Both the position numbers and the translations under genes were made by a program. DNA of 64,000 nt, taken from the NCBI GenBank assembly GCA_910575255.1, contig CAJTEM010000008.1:1-64000 (forward strand). The letters are read 5' to 3'. Source of the DNA: Lachnospiraceae bacterium (lineage in GTDB: Bacteria > Bacillota > Clostridia > Lachnospirales > Lachnospiraceae). This document shows positions 27,037 through 34,732 of the stretch, one piece after another. Every line of letters starts with the position of its first letter. The stretch's first letter is position 1. The notes under the pieces are model-generated. The model did not search any database. It worked only from the letters and a program-made list of their open reading frames with translations, and was not told the origin of the DNA.

Positions 27037-27480
27037 CTATTTCTTAATTCCCATATATCGTTCAAACATCTCCGTCATGTCAATCGGGTTTGTTTTTGTC
27101 TTCTTATTTGGCTCCAGTTTGTCCTCATCCACCTGACTAGTCCCCGGACGGAAGCCAAAGAACTGCTCAAAGTTAGAAGACATATTGTTAAAATCAAATC
27201 CCGGGACTTTCCGGGAAGTCCTCTTTTTCCCTTCTGGCCTGCTTTGACCTGTCTCTGCCCTATGAGCATTCGACCGCTCATTATCATAAATTTTCCTTTT
27301 TTCCACGTCCCCCAAAACTGCATAAGCTTCTGAGACCTCTTTAAATTTCTGTTCTGCCTCATGATCTCCGGGATTTGCATCCGGATGATATCTTTTTGCT
27401 ATTTTCCGATAGCTTTTTTTGATTTCATTCTCTGTTGCATTTTCTTTTACATCCAATATGCTATAATAATCTGGCCTCAC
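27037..27480 (-). CDS. J-domain (DnaJ-like) co-chaperone, 147 aa, GTG start
   Basis: The start chosen is the GTG at 27480, because GGGAGGAGG lies 7 bases before it; an upstream TTG frame would run through a hairpin. Residues about 3-70 are a J domain with the HPD motif ('[20 protein letters not shown]', '[20 protein letters not shown]'). The C-terminal 75 residues are basic and unlike DnaJ zinc or client domains. J domains stimulate Hsp70 ATPases, and an Hsp70-type ATPase (18424-21042) is in the same operon. The pair probably works together on sheath, tube or effector assembly. Confidence 0.85.
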   Translation of the reverse strand: MRPDYYSILDVKENATENEIKKSYRKIAKRYHPDANPGDHEAEQKFKEVSEAYAVLGDVEKRKIYDNERSNAHRAETGQSRPEGKKRTSRKVPGFDFNNMSSNFEQFFGFRPGTSQVDEDKLEPNKKTKTNPIDMTEMFERYMGIKK

Positions 27481-27504
27481 TCCTACCTCCTCCCATGAAT
27501 GCAC

Positions 27505-27538
27505 GATGGGGCGCATCCGGTTACGGACTCGCCCCATC
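27505..27538 (-). terminator. Intercistronic hairpin between tube and J-domain genes
   Basis: GATGGGGCG at 27505-27513 pairs perfectly with CGCCCCATC at 27530-27538 around a 16-base loop. No T-run follows on the minus strand, so it looks like a partial terminator or mRNA-stability hairpin rather than a full stop. It would let the sheath and tube genes upstream accumulate more transcript than the regulators downstream. Confidence 0.55.
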
Positions 27539-27543
27539 GTCAA

Positions 27544-27972
27544 TTATACGGCCGAATATCCGCCTTCCACCGTTATATTAGCTAACTTATCCTTTTTCTG
27601 TTTGATGATCAAAGTGAAAATTCCTGTTCCTTCCCCATTGTCGTATTCCTCTTTGTAATCAATTACAAAGGCATTGGGGAAAAAGTACTTCCGTTCCATG
27701 ACCCCTGCCGCCACATGTTCCACGGTCACCTTACGGTAACAATCTGACTTTTCAGCCGGAACCGCAGACCATAAAGCCAACTTTCTGGTGCTGTCAAAGG
27801 GATCCCCATCCACTGCCGTCAGGATCCTTCCGGTAATGGTCAGGGTGCTTCCCACATCTTTTGTTCTGGCATTGGAATCCAGAGGAATATCCGTGGTATA
27901 CTCTACACTGCGCACACACTCTTTTGCGATCTCAAAACTCTCTAATCCTTCCACTGTTACTTTGTATGACAT
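27544..27972 (-). CDS. Hcp-like tube protein, second paralog, 142 aa
   Basis: The start at 27972 (MSYKVTVEG) is preceded by AGGAGG. It is beta-rich with no signal or membrane helix. It aligns along its length with the neighbouring 143-aa protein: 'DSNARTKDVGSTLTITGRIL', 'LALWSAVPAEKSDCYRKVTV', 'KYFFPNAFVIDYKEEYDNGE', 'GTGIFTLIIKQKKD'. This pattern (barrel with a long loop and 'F.L.NAF' strand) resembles Hcp/gp19 tube subunits, and it lies directly after the sheath gene as tube genes usually do. The identification is by pattern and context. Confidence 0.65.
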   Translation of the reverse strand: MSYKVTVEGLESFEIAKECVRSVEYTTDIPLDSNARTKDVGSTLTITGRILTAVDGDPFDSTRKLALWSAVPAEKSDCYRKVTVEHVAAGVMERKYFFPNAFVIDYKEEYDNGEGTGIFTLIIKQKKDKLANITVEGGYSAV

Positions 27973-27997
27973 ATTTACTTCCTCCTTCAATTCTGAT

Positions 27998-28429
27998 CTA
28001 TTTGCCACTGAAGCCGCCTTCAATCTTAGTTGCCATATTCTCATCCTTCTTTTGTTTCATATGGATATAGAAGGTTCCCACGCCGCTTTCATCATCTACT
28101 TTCTCACTGTACTCCATTACAAAAGCATTGGGAAGTGTAAACTGGCGTACTACCTGACCAGCGGATACGACCGTGACTTCAGCGTTACGGTAGCAGTCTG
28201 CTTTCTCTGATGGCACCTGAGACCATATAGCCAACCCCAGCGTTGGGTCATTGCCCTCTCCTCCCAGTTTATAGAGCATTTTCCCCCACACTTTTACGGT
28301 CATGCCAAAATCGGTTGCTCTGGCGTTGGAATCAGCAGAAGATGCGGAATTAAAATCCACTTTGGTAATACTTCTTTCATCAAAAACAATGTCCTCTGAC
28401 CCTCCAGTGATTTTCATACGAAATCCCAT
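27998..28429 (-). CDS. Hcp-like tube protein, first paralog, 143 aa
   Basis: The start at 28429 (MGFRMKITGG) follows AGGAGG; an upstream frame extension has no site. Shared features with the second copy are 'DSNARATDFGMTVKVWGKML', 'LAIWSQVPSEKADCYRNAEV', 'QFTLPNAFVMEYSEK', 'GTFYIHMKQKKDE'. Each paralog keeps its own acidic loop before 'GTF/GIF'. Two equal-sized tube proteins side by side could alternate in rings, or one could be an initiator or terminator ring. The gene lies 71 bases downstream of the sheath gene. Confidence 0.65.
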   Translation of the reverse strand: MGFRMKITGGSEDIVFDERSITKVDFNSASSADSNARATDFGMTVKVWGKMLYKLGGEGNDPTLGLAIWSQVPSEKADCYRNAEVTVVSAGQVVRQFTLPNAFVMEYSEKVDDESGVGTFYIHMKQKKDENMATKIEGGFSGK

Positions 28430-28500
28430 ACTTATTCCTCCTTTTTCTTTGTCATAGACAAGTTGTTTTATGACGGAAGGTTTCTCCCGTCCCAATGGCA

Positions 28501-30681
28501 TTATGCCTTATTGGCTGATAATCGGTTAATCTCAACCTCCAGGTTCTTCACATTTCCATTAAAGGTAATATCCAGTATGCAATATCCGTTTACTTCGTCA
28601 ATGGTATAATCAATATTATCCCCTTTACACAAGATGCCGTTTAAGAACTCCCTTTTCGCCAGCCACTGGCTTTTCTGGCTGCTTGGATTGTTGCTGAAAA
28701 ACTGCACGATGGAGTCTTCCTTGAAGTCTCCCGTTCCGTGGCGCATAACACGCTCAATATAGGCGGTCACCTGGGTTTTGTAGATTGGTTCGAACATATA
28801 CCCGTCCGACATCAGGTTTCTGGCCTTATAAACCATGATGTTAGTAATGTCGTATCCCTTGTAGGCCGCATTCTCAGAACTGAACACAAACCCAAAATTC
28901 TTCCGGTTGATATCATTCTTGATGGAATTGGTAAATCCGGTAATTTCCTTGGCCATGGTAGTACGAACAACAAGGCTGTGATTGTCAGCCTCAATATCAA
29001 ACCGCACGCCTGGCAATTCTGGATCCACATTTGCCCTTCCGAATTTATCCATTAAATATTCCGGGCACTGACAGGCCGCCATAATCCCAGCTGCTACATA
29101 GGACGCTCCCACATAAACCCCATCAATCCAGATCTTCATGATATCTTCTTTTTCTTTGGACAATTCCACCATATCATCACTGTTGATCACCATCCGGCTG
29201 TCCAGAACCACGCCAGACTTATCCTTTGGTATGATAGTAAAGTTGGGAACACAAGGAATTGCATACTCACTAAAGGATTTACCCATCAGAGGGGCACAAC
29301 GTTCTTCGTACTTTTCAATCCCCTCCGTGGCCAGGGCGTTAAAGGTCGTGCTGTCATCCGCCTCATAGCTAAAAAAGCACTGCACACCATAATCCTTGAA
29401 CACATCCAAGAGCCTTGTCAGAGACTCCACACTATTGACATCGCTCTTTTCCGTCTTGGAATTCCCCTTGAAGCGCTCCCTCGTAAGCTTCATTCTGCTG
29501 TACTGATCCAGGGACACATTGGGAACAACAGAATACCATACGGTATTTGTAAAATCATTTTTTGCGTTAGTGGTGTTTAAATATGTAATCAACCGGGAGA
29601 TATTACTGGACTTAGCCAGCATCTCGTTGGATATGTTGGTTACCAACATGGAGGGCCTCATACCCTTCAGCTTCTTCGGATACTGCTCGAAATAACACCA
29701 GATTCCCAGTAACTTCTCGATCAGCGGTTTCACAGTCTTAATGAATGCATCCTTGGATTCCTTGTAGAACTCCAGATAGGAATTATAATTGGCGACCTCG
29801 GTTTCCTTGTCAATCTGACTTTCCAAGGTGGAGGCCAGAGGGCAGAAGGTTCTTGCCACCAAAGCCTCCACATACTCGTTACTCTCGCCGTTGACAGCCT
29901 CGTAGTCATCCTTTAACGCCTCAATCAGGCCCATGTTCACATGATCATCCACTGTTGCCAGGACAGTGGTTTCTACCTTGGGTGACTCCAGTATCCTCAA
30001 TTCTCCGCTTTCCCCCATGCTTAACACGCCCAAAGCAAGGGATGTGTGATCCTTCTGGTCTCCTTTGTCTCCCAATAAGAGCCGCGTCTTGGTATCTTCA
30101 ATTGCCAGAGGAAGCATGGCCATCACATTGTTATAATTTGCGCTGGCTTCTTCAAACATCACATTTAATTTGTCCGCAATATCCAGTTTTTTGGGATCCC
30201 CATCGTCAAGCTTTGCATACTCCCCATATGTGTACTGGAGTTCCTTCCGGTTTTGTCGGATAGCATCCATTACCTTCCTTGGAGATATCATGTCTGTCAG
30301 TTTTTCAAATTTAAAGTCCACATTGATGGTTCCCTCAGCTCTCTTAGTGTCCACCATAGACATCAGCATTCCCATAAACTCGTTCTGACGGTTCAAAGGA
30401 ATTTCTGTCAGCATCTCCGAAGGCACACCTTCTGGCTTGTCCAGCTGGTAGACCACTTTCTGGTTATTCGCATTGAAATAGCAATACACTGTCGGACTGA
30501 ACTTTTCAATCACCTCATCGAAGCTGCGCACCATCAAATGGTCATTAATCTCCTTGATCTTGTCATCTGACAAACTCTCCAGCCCCCTGACATCCCCCAC
30601 CAGAGAGAGAAAATCCGGTTTCTCTGGATTGATCACCTCCATCAGCATTGTCCGGTTGGTCTGTTTGATCACATTTCCCAT
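28501..30681 (-). CDS. Contractile sheath protein, fused TssB-TssC-like, 726 aa
   Basis: The N-terminal about 170 residues read like TssB: 'SFDEVIEKFSPTVYCYF' at 53-69 (TssB 'NFDDVLAKIAPR' type), then 'INVDFKFEKLTDMISPRKVM' at about 119-138 (TssB 'VEL.FKS..DF.P..VA' type). The remainder reads like TssC, ending with a domain in which 'YIERVMRHGTGDFKEDSIVQ', 'GYCILDITF' and 'NLEVEINRL' match the C-terminal TssC layout. Canonical systems use separate TssB and TssC; here one chain (726 aa, near their summed length) seems to hold both. It is followed by two tube genes. The assignment is by pattern, not database search. Confidence 0.7.
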   Translation of the reverse strand: MGNVIKQTNRTMLMEVINPEKPDFLSLVGDVRGLESLSDDKIKEINDHLMVRSFDEVIEKFSPTVYCYFNANNQKVVYQLDKPEGVPSEMLTEIPLNRQNEFMGMLMSMVDTKRAEGTINVDFKFEKLTDMISPRKVMDAIRQNRKELQYTYGEYAKLDDGDPKKLDIADKLNVMFEEASANYNNVMAMLPLAIEDTKTRLLLGDKGDQKDHTSLALGVLSMGESGELRILESPKVETTVLATVDDHVNMGLIEALKDDYEAVNGESNEYVEALVARTFCPLASTLESQIDKETEVANYNSYLEFYKESKDAFIKTVKPLIEKLLGIWCYFEQYPKKLKGMRPSMLVTNISNEMLAKSSNISRLITYLNTTNAKNDFTNTVWYSVVPNVSLDQYSRMKLTRERFKGNSKTEKSDVNSVESLTRLLDVFKDYGVQCFFSYEADDSTTFNALATEGIEKYEERCAPLMGKSFSEYAIPCVPNFTIIPKDKSGVVLDSRMVINSDDMVELSKEKEDIMKIWIDGVYVGASYVAAGIMAACQCPEYLMDKFGRANVDPELPGVRFDIEADNHSLVVRTTMAKEITGFTNSIKNDINRKNFGFVFSSENAAYKGYDITNIMVYKARNLMSDGYMFEPIYKTQVTAYIERVMRHGTGDFKEDSIVQFFSNNPSSQKSQWLAKREFLNGILCKGDNIDYTIDEVNGYCILDITFNGNVKNLEVEINRLSANKA

Positions 30682-30774
30682 GTTGTATCTTCCTCCTCTT
30701 ATTTTTACGGGTTCCTCCTGAATGCAGGCTCAGAAAGATCCCGTTTTCTGATCATTCACGGATTATCGGAATGA

Positions 30775-32616
30775 TTACCCTGTTTCTTCCTTTTCACTGG
30801 GCTTTAAGCTTTTATAATAGATCTCAATCTCCGTACCCTCTTCGTAAAACGTGACCGTAAGCTTCTCGTTGTAATATACCGGATAGCCTGTCTCCTTTCT
30901 CAGGATCTCCGCCCCCCGCATCACGGTACACTCCTCGGCCTGATCCGTGACGATCAGGGAATGCTCTGTCCCCGGACTTATCCGAATCCTGTCTGCTTCC
31001 TTTCCTCCCAGGGAAAGCCCGCAGGTATCCAGGATTCTCCTCAAGGATACCTGCCCGGGAGCTCTCCCGAACAAACGGTAGGTCTGGGGAGGGATATCCT
31101 CATCCCCTCGGCTTTGCACCACATAGAGGTTCAGCTTGCCGCTAAAGGGAGGCTTCCCTCTGACAGCAGACTGCAATGTGTCGGTGGCGGCGGCATCCCT
31201 TTTCCTGCCCCGCAACGCCAGGATCGCCAGCGCCAATGCCAAAAGCCCAAGGATTCCCCACAAGGGACGATAATCCGGTTCCGGCGAAAAGACCGGTTCC
31301 GGAAGCTTCTCCAGCCTGACCGGATCTGCCTGGCTGATGTACCACACCGCCCCTGGTTCTTCCATCTCCACGGTTATCTCCGCCTGCCCGATATCATCCG
31401 CCGGAATTGTGGTACGGATCCTCCCCTGTTCGATCACCCCCTGCCGGCTTTCTCCGTTCAGGGTATAAGCCACCTCTGTCCCCTCGAACCTTTCCGGATC
31501 CCAGAGGTTCCTTTCCGGATCTGCCGCATCCACAGCCCTGATCTCCAGCTCGGCAAAATGCTCATACCGGGGCGGGATATTCTTTTTGACCTCTTCCGTG
31601 CTCCGCTCCAGTTCCCGGATCTGGCACTGTGCCGTCGCCTGAATCCGGGCATCATACTCTGCCAGCAGATAAGCGCTGATTGCCGGCATCGCTGCCTTCT
31701 CAAAGCACAGCTGTATCTGATCCGAGGAGGGACGCTCCAGCTCCACCGCCGCAAAGCGTTTCCCTGAGATCATCCTCTGGCTCTCTGCCTGGCATTTTGC
31801 CGTAACCGGCCCCAGTTCTTCTTCTGACATCAGCACCAGGCGGATACGGCTGGCTCCGGAAGGCAGGGATATCCGCCAGGCATCCTCCCTCTCCCCGGCG
31901 CTCCTCTCCTGACTTATCTCCTTCAGAGGAAGATTCAGGCGTTCCGTCAGGATCCGATTCAGGATCTCCGCCAGCGAGCCAGACACTCCCTCCCAGTATA
32001 CAGCCCCTCCCGTGGCCTCTGCGCCGTCAAAGATGTGCATCTGCGGATTCCCCGGCTTTGTACCGATGGCTACAATATAGATCCGGATTCCCTTTCCGGC
32101 CGCTTCCTCTGCCGCCTCTCGATACAGGCTGCGGGAGCTTTCCCTCTGCTGCGGATCCGGCATATCGATCTCCCCGTCCGTCAGCAGGATGATACTGCGC
32201 TCCACTCCCTCCCCTGCGGAAAACAGATCCAGAGCCTGCCTCAGCCCCTCCCCGGCATTGGTATAGCCTCTGTATTCCATCGCTTCCAGCTCCTGTTCCA
32301 GAGCCTCGGCTCCGGCATCCAGAGATACGGCTGCCTGAATCTCTGTATGGTAAGCCACCAGGCCTGACCGGTACCCGGAGGGAAGGCTGTACAGTGTCTG
32401 GCGGATCGCCTCAATGGCTGCCCGGTCTTGGTCCTGTGAGTTCATGGATACGCTGGTATCCAGAAGGAAAATAAGTTCGCCGCCTCCCGCGGCAGTATGC
32501 GCCCGGGAACTGTCCTCCCGGGCAAAGGATCGGAGATTCCCCGCCAAAAGCAGGGTAACCAGCAGGCAACCTGCTGCTAAGAATCTTTTCGCTTTTCTTT
32601 TCTGTGCTGCCGGCAT
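30775..32616 (-). CDS. Exported VWA-domain membrane protein, 613 aa
   Basis: The start at 32616 (MPAAQKRKAK) has AGGAGAGG upstream. It has a signal-type N-terminus ('FLAAGCLLVTLLLAGNL') and then a VWA domain with a complete MIDAS DxSxS ('LIFLLDTSVSMNSQDQD') and 'SIILLTDGEID'. A beta-rich middle follows and a membrane helix near residue 470 ('LWGILGLLALALAILALRG'). A cytosolic C-terminal domain of about 120 residues ends the protein. It lies 35 bases after the BlaI-like gene and 93 bases before the sheath gene. It may anchor or gate the apparatus at the membrane, in place of a TssJLM complex; this is inference. Confidence 0.75.
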   Translation of the reverse strand: MPAAQKRKAKRFLAAGCLLVTLLLAGNLRSFAREDSSRAHTAAGGGELIFLLDTSVSMNSQDQDRAAIEAIRQTLYSLPSGYRSGLVAYHTEIQAAVSLDAGAEALEQELEAMEYRGYTNAGEGLRQALDLFSAGEGVERSIILLTDGEIDMPDPQQRESSRSLYREAAEEAAGKGIRIYIVAIGTKPGNPQMHIFDGAEATGGAVYWEGVSGSLAEILNRILTERLNLPLKEISQERSAGEREDAWRISLPSGASRIRLVLMSEEELGPVTAKCQAESQRMISGKRFAAVELERPSSDQIQLCFEKAAMPAISAYLLAEYDARIQATAQCQIRELERSTEEVKKNIPPRYEHFAELEIRAVDAADPERNLWDPERFEGTEVAYTLNGESRQGVIEQGRIRTTIPADDIGQAEITVEMEEPGAVWYISQADPVRLEKLPEPVFSPEPDYRPLWGILGLLALALAILALRGRKRDAAATDTLQSAVRGKPPFSGKLNLYVVQSRGDEDIPPQTYRLFGRAPGQVSLRRILDTCGLSLGGKEADRIRISPGTEHSLIVTDQAEECTVMRGAEILRKETGYPVYYNEKLTVTFYEEGTEIEIYYKSLKPSEKEETG

Positions 32617-32651
32617 GGCCTGTCCTCTCCTTTCATCCTTTTTCCTGAAAA

Positions 32652-33029
32652 TCACTTTAGCAGCTTACTCAGCTCCTCTGCATCCTCCTTCGACAGCCTG
32701 CCGTCACCGATAAACGCAGATACCAGACGGCTGAAGGAATTATCATAGCATACCTCCACCATCTCTTTGGTCCATTGATGAATATGCTGCTCTTTGGTGC
32801 ACAAGGCACGATATTCGTTGTACGGACTTGAAGTCCCCCGTTCTGCCTGTATCAGCTTCATCTTCTGCAGGCCATTCAGAAATGTATTCAGGGTCTGTAC
32901 CTTCCACTCCTTCTTCCATTCCTTTCTGGCTACTTCCATGATCTCCCGAAAAGTCATCGGCCGTTTCGCTGCCCACAGAAGCTCCATAATCTGAAGCTCC
33001 GTATTCGTCAAACCATAGTTTTTCTTCAT
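32652..33029 (-). CDS. BlaI/MecI-family transcriptional repressor, 125 aa
   Basis: The winged-helix N-terminus with 'LTNTELQIMELLWAAKRPMT', 'REIMEV' and 'WKVQTLNTFLNGLQKMKLIQ' is typical of BlaI/MecI, as is the length. These repressors dimerise through the C-terminus and are inactivated when the paired M56 sensor is triggered. The sensor gene is 22 bases upstream and the VWA-sheath operon follows at 35 bases. It probably represses its own promoter at 34486-34514 and with it the injection locus. Cleavage by the partner cannot be judged from sequence. Confidence 0.85.
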   Translation of the reverse strand: MKKNYGLTNTELQIMELLWAAKRPMTFREIMEVARKEWKKEWKVQTLNTFLNGLQKMKLIQAERGTSSPYNEYRALCTKEQHIHQWTKEMVEVCYDNSFSRLVSAFIGDGRLSKEDAEELSKLLK

Positions 33030-33051
33030 AAGTTATCTCCTGCTTCTGCCA

Positions 33052-34374
33052 TCAGTGCGGGCAGGTTGTATAGGTTGTTGTGCTGATTAAATCCCCTACC
33101 TTTATCGTATTGCAGAATTTACATTTCAAAGATTCATACTTTTTCACAGTGCATCCGCCTTTTCCGTCCGGCGTATGCTTTGTGGAGGTTCCCTGAACAG
33201 AAAAGACGTGGGAGCAGGTCGCTCTCTCATTATTCTGCTCCTCCATTACCTCATAGATGTTTCCCCGGCTATCGACAAAATAGCTGTCGCCAAAGATTGC
33301 TTCTTCACTAATCGCCTCCGTTGTAAAAGAAAATCTGTCATTTAAATGATATTCACCCTCATCCAATACAATAAGCGGACGGCTGTAGGCAAAACAGGTA
33401 ATCCCTCCCATCATGAAGATAAACGCCATGATTACAGCTGACAATATTGCCTTCTTCTTTCTTTTTGCTCTCATTTCCAAAATCCTCCTTTTATAAATTC
33501 TTTTATTCCTGCTGCCTGCCGCACTTACAAAGAATCTTGCATCCTCTGAAAATGCCTCCCCGGCGGCAAGCCTTAAAAGCAAATTTCCATATTTTATCCA
33601 TGCCTCCTCCTCTGCCCCTTCCAGCGTCACTTCATCACAGTATATCTCGCTGATACACGAAAGTTCATAAAACAGCAGATAGCTGAAAGGATTAAACCAA
33701 TGAAACGCTATTATCAGAAGTCCTGTATACCGGATTAGAAGGTCATGATGTTTGACATGAACCAGTTCATGCCGGATCAGGATACTGCACTCCTCCGGAT
33801 CCAGCCCTTGCCTTTCCCGCGCAGGGAAAATAATCTTTAACGGCCGCTGCCCGTAGGTAATCGGAGAATGAAACAAATCCGAGTGAATCAATTCTACTGG
33901 TTTTTTGATATTCAATTCCTTTTTCCACTTCAGAAACAGTCTCTGAAGCTCCTTATCCTCCGGCTCTTTCCCGGTAAACAGGCAGGCTTTTTTCAGTCTC
34001 TGATAACCCGCCGCATGCCTCCTGATAATATCTAAGCTGATCAGTCCTGAAACCACCAAAAACAGGGCCATGATTCCTGTTTCCATTGATAACCAGATTC
34101 CCTTGCCGCCGATCCGAAAAAGAGCGCTGGCATCACTGGATGATACCGATGTTGAAAAACTCTCCCAGATGTCCGGATATACGGTATACGCCAGATTTAA
34201 AAGCCGGTATTTCCATTCCGAAAACGGCACCAGATAAAAAACAATTGCCATCTTCAGTATGCCATATCTCGATCGAAGAGAACAGTATCTGCTTGTCAGG
34301 GGATACAGCAGATAATATAAGATAACAACTACTGTACCAGACAATGACATGATAAAAAGGGGATTATGAAGCAT
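33052..34374 (-). CDS. M56-family (BlaR1/MecR1-like) sensor peptidase, 440 aa
   Basis: Four membrane segments and a cytosolic zinc metallopeptidase with 'RHELVHVKHHDLLI' (HELVH at 202-206) define the M56 sensor. The last about 110 residues after the membrane segment near residue 315 face outside and are short. They lack the penicillin-binding SxxK domain of BlaR1 and hold several cysteines ('TCSHVF', 'KCKFCNTI'). The input is therefore not a beta-lactam by the usual mechanism. The gene is first in the operon, with GGAGG before its ATG and a consensus promoter upstream. Confidence 0.85.
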   Translation of the reverse strand: MLHNPLFIMSLSGTVVVILYYLLYPLTSRYCSLRSRYGILKMAIVFYLVPFSEWKYRLLNLAYTVYPDIWESFSTSVSSSDASALFRIGGKGIWLSMETGIMALFLVVSGLISLDIIRRHAAGYQRLKKACLFTGKEPEDKELQRLFLKWKKELNIKKPVELIHSDLFHSPITYGQRPLKIIFPARERQGLDPEECSILIRHELVHVKHHDLLIRYTGLLIIAFHWFNPFSYLLFYELSCISEIYCDEVTLEGAEEEAWIKYGNLLLRLAAGEAFSEDARFFVSAAGSRNKRIYKRRILEMRAKRKKKAILSAVIMAFIFMMGGITCFAYSRPLIVLDEGEYHLNDRFSFTTEAISEEAIFGDSYFVDSRGNIYEVMEEQNNERATCSHVFSVQGTSTKHTPDGKGGCTVKKYESLKCKFCNTIKVGDLISTTTYTTCPH

Positions 34375-34485
34375 AACAAATTCCTCCTTTCTGCCTCTTT
34401 TCTTCTGCCCTCCTTCCTGTCCTTTTCTTTATAAAAATGAATCTCTAGATATATCATTTTTTTCTGATACATTTCCCCTGACAAA

Positions 34486-34514
34486 ATCATACAATTTTTT
34501 CCAATATTTGTCAA
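34486..34514 (-). promoter_or_regulatory. Consensus promoter of the M56/BlaI/injection operon
   Basis: On the minus strand TTGACA (34509-34514) and TATGAT (34486-34491) are separated by exactly 17 bases, so this is a near-perfect sigma-A promoter about 110 bases before the M56 gene. TGACAAA-type arms (34480-34486 and 34507-34513) form an inverted repeat that straddles the promoter and could bind a BlaI-type dimer. The operator call is tentative. Confidence 0.75.
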
Positions 34515-34605
34515 ATAGATTCCTTGTTTTCGGCAATCTTCTTAAAATCACACAAAATTTGGCAAAATTTTCTTCACAATTATTATTATCCATATTCGGA
34601 TACTG

Positions 34606-34686
34606 TCAATTTCTCTCCTTTTTCCGTCCTGGATTATCTGCCATTGCCATTCCAAGCTTCTTTTTCATCCACATCTTCCCACTCAT
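34606..34686 (-). CDS. Possible 26-residue cationic peptide upstream of the M56 gene
   Basis: An ATG at 34686 stands behind GGGAGG and opens a short frame: MSGKMWMKKKLGMAMADNPG followed by RKKERN and a stop. The peptide is basic and Met-rich and has no signal. It precedes the operon promoter and is antisense to the leader of the 63-aa gene. It could be a real small protein, a leader peptide or chance. There is no support beyond the ribosome site. Confidence 0.25.
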   Translation of the reverse strand: MSGKMWMKKKLGMAMADNPGRKKERN

Positions 34687-34732
34687 AATTCCTCCCTTTT
34701 CACCCATACTATCCTCAGAAAGGAGTGAACCT

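Noticed and set aside
28501-30681. Calling the 726-aa protein a standard phage tail sheath
   Set aside because: The motifs match TssB and TssC ends rather than phage sheath, and it lacks the usual phage layout around it. Left as TssB-TssC-like.
33052-34374. A beta-lactam resistance sensor
   Set aside because: The peptidase core matches BlaR1 but the penicillin-binding domain with SxxK/KTG is missing and no beta-lactamase gene is nearby.
1-34514. A prophage
   Set aside because: Sheath, tube, spike and tip genes are present, but there is no terminase, portal, capsid, tape measure, integrase or lysis gene, and FHA/PP2C/Hsp70 genes are not phage-like. An injection system explains the set better.
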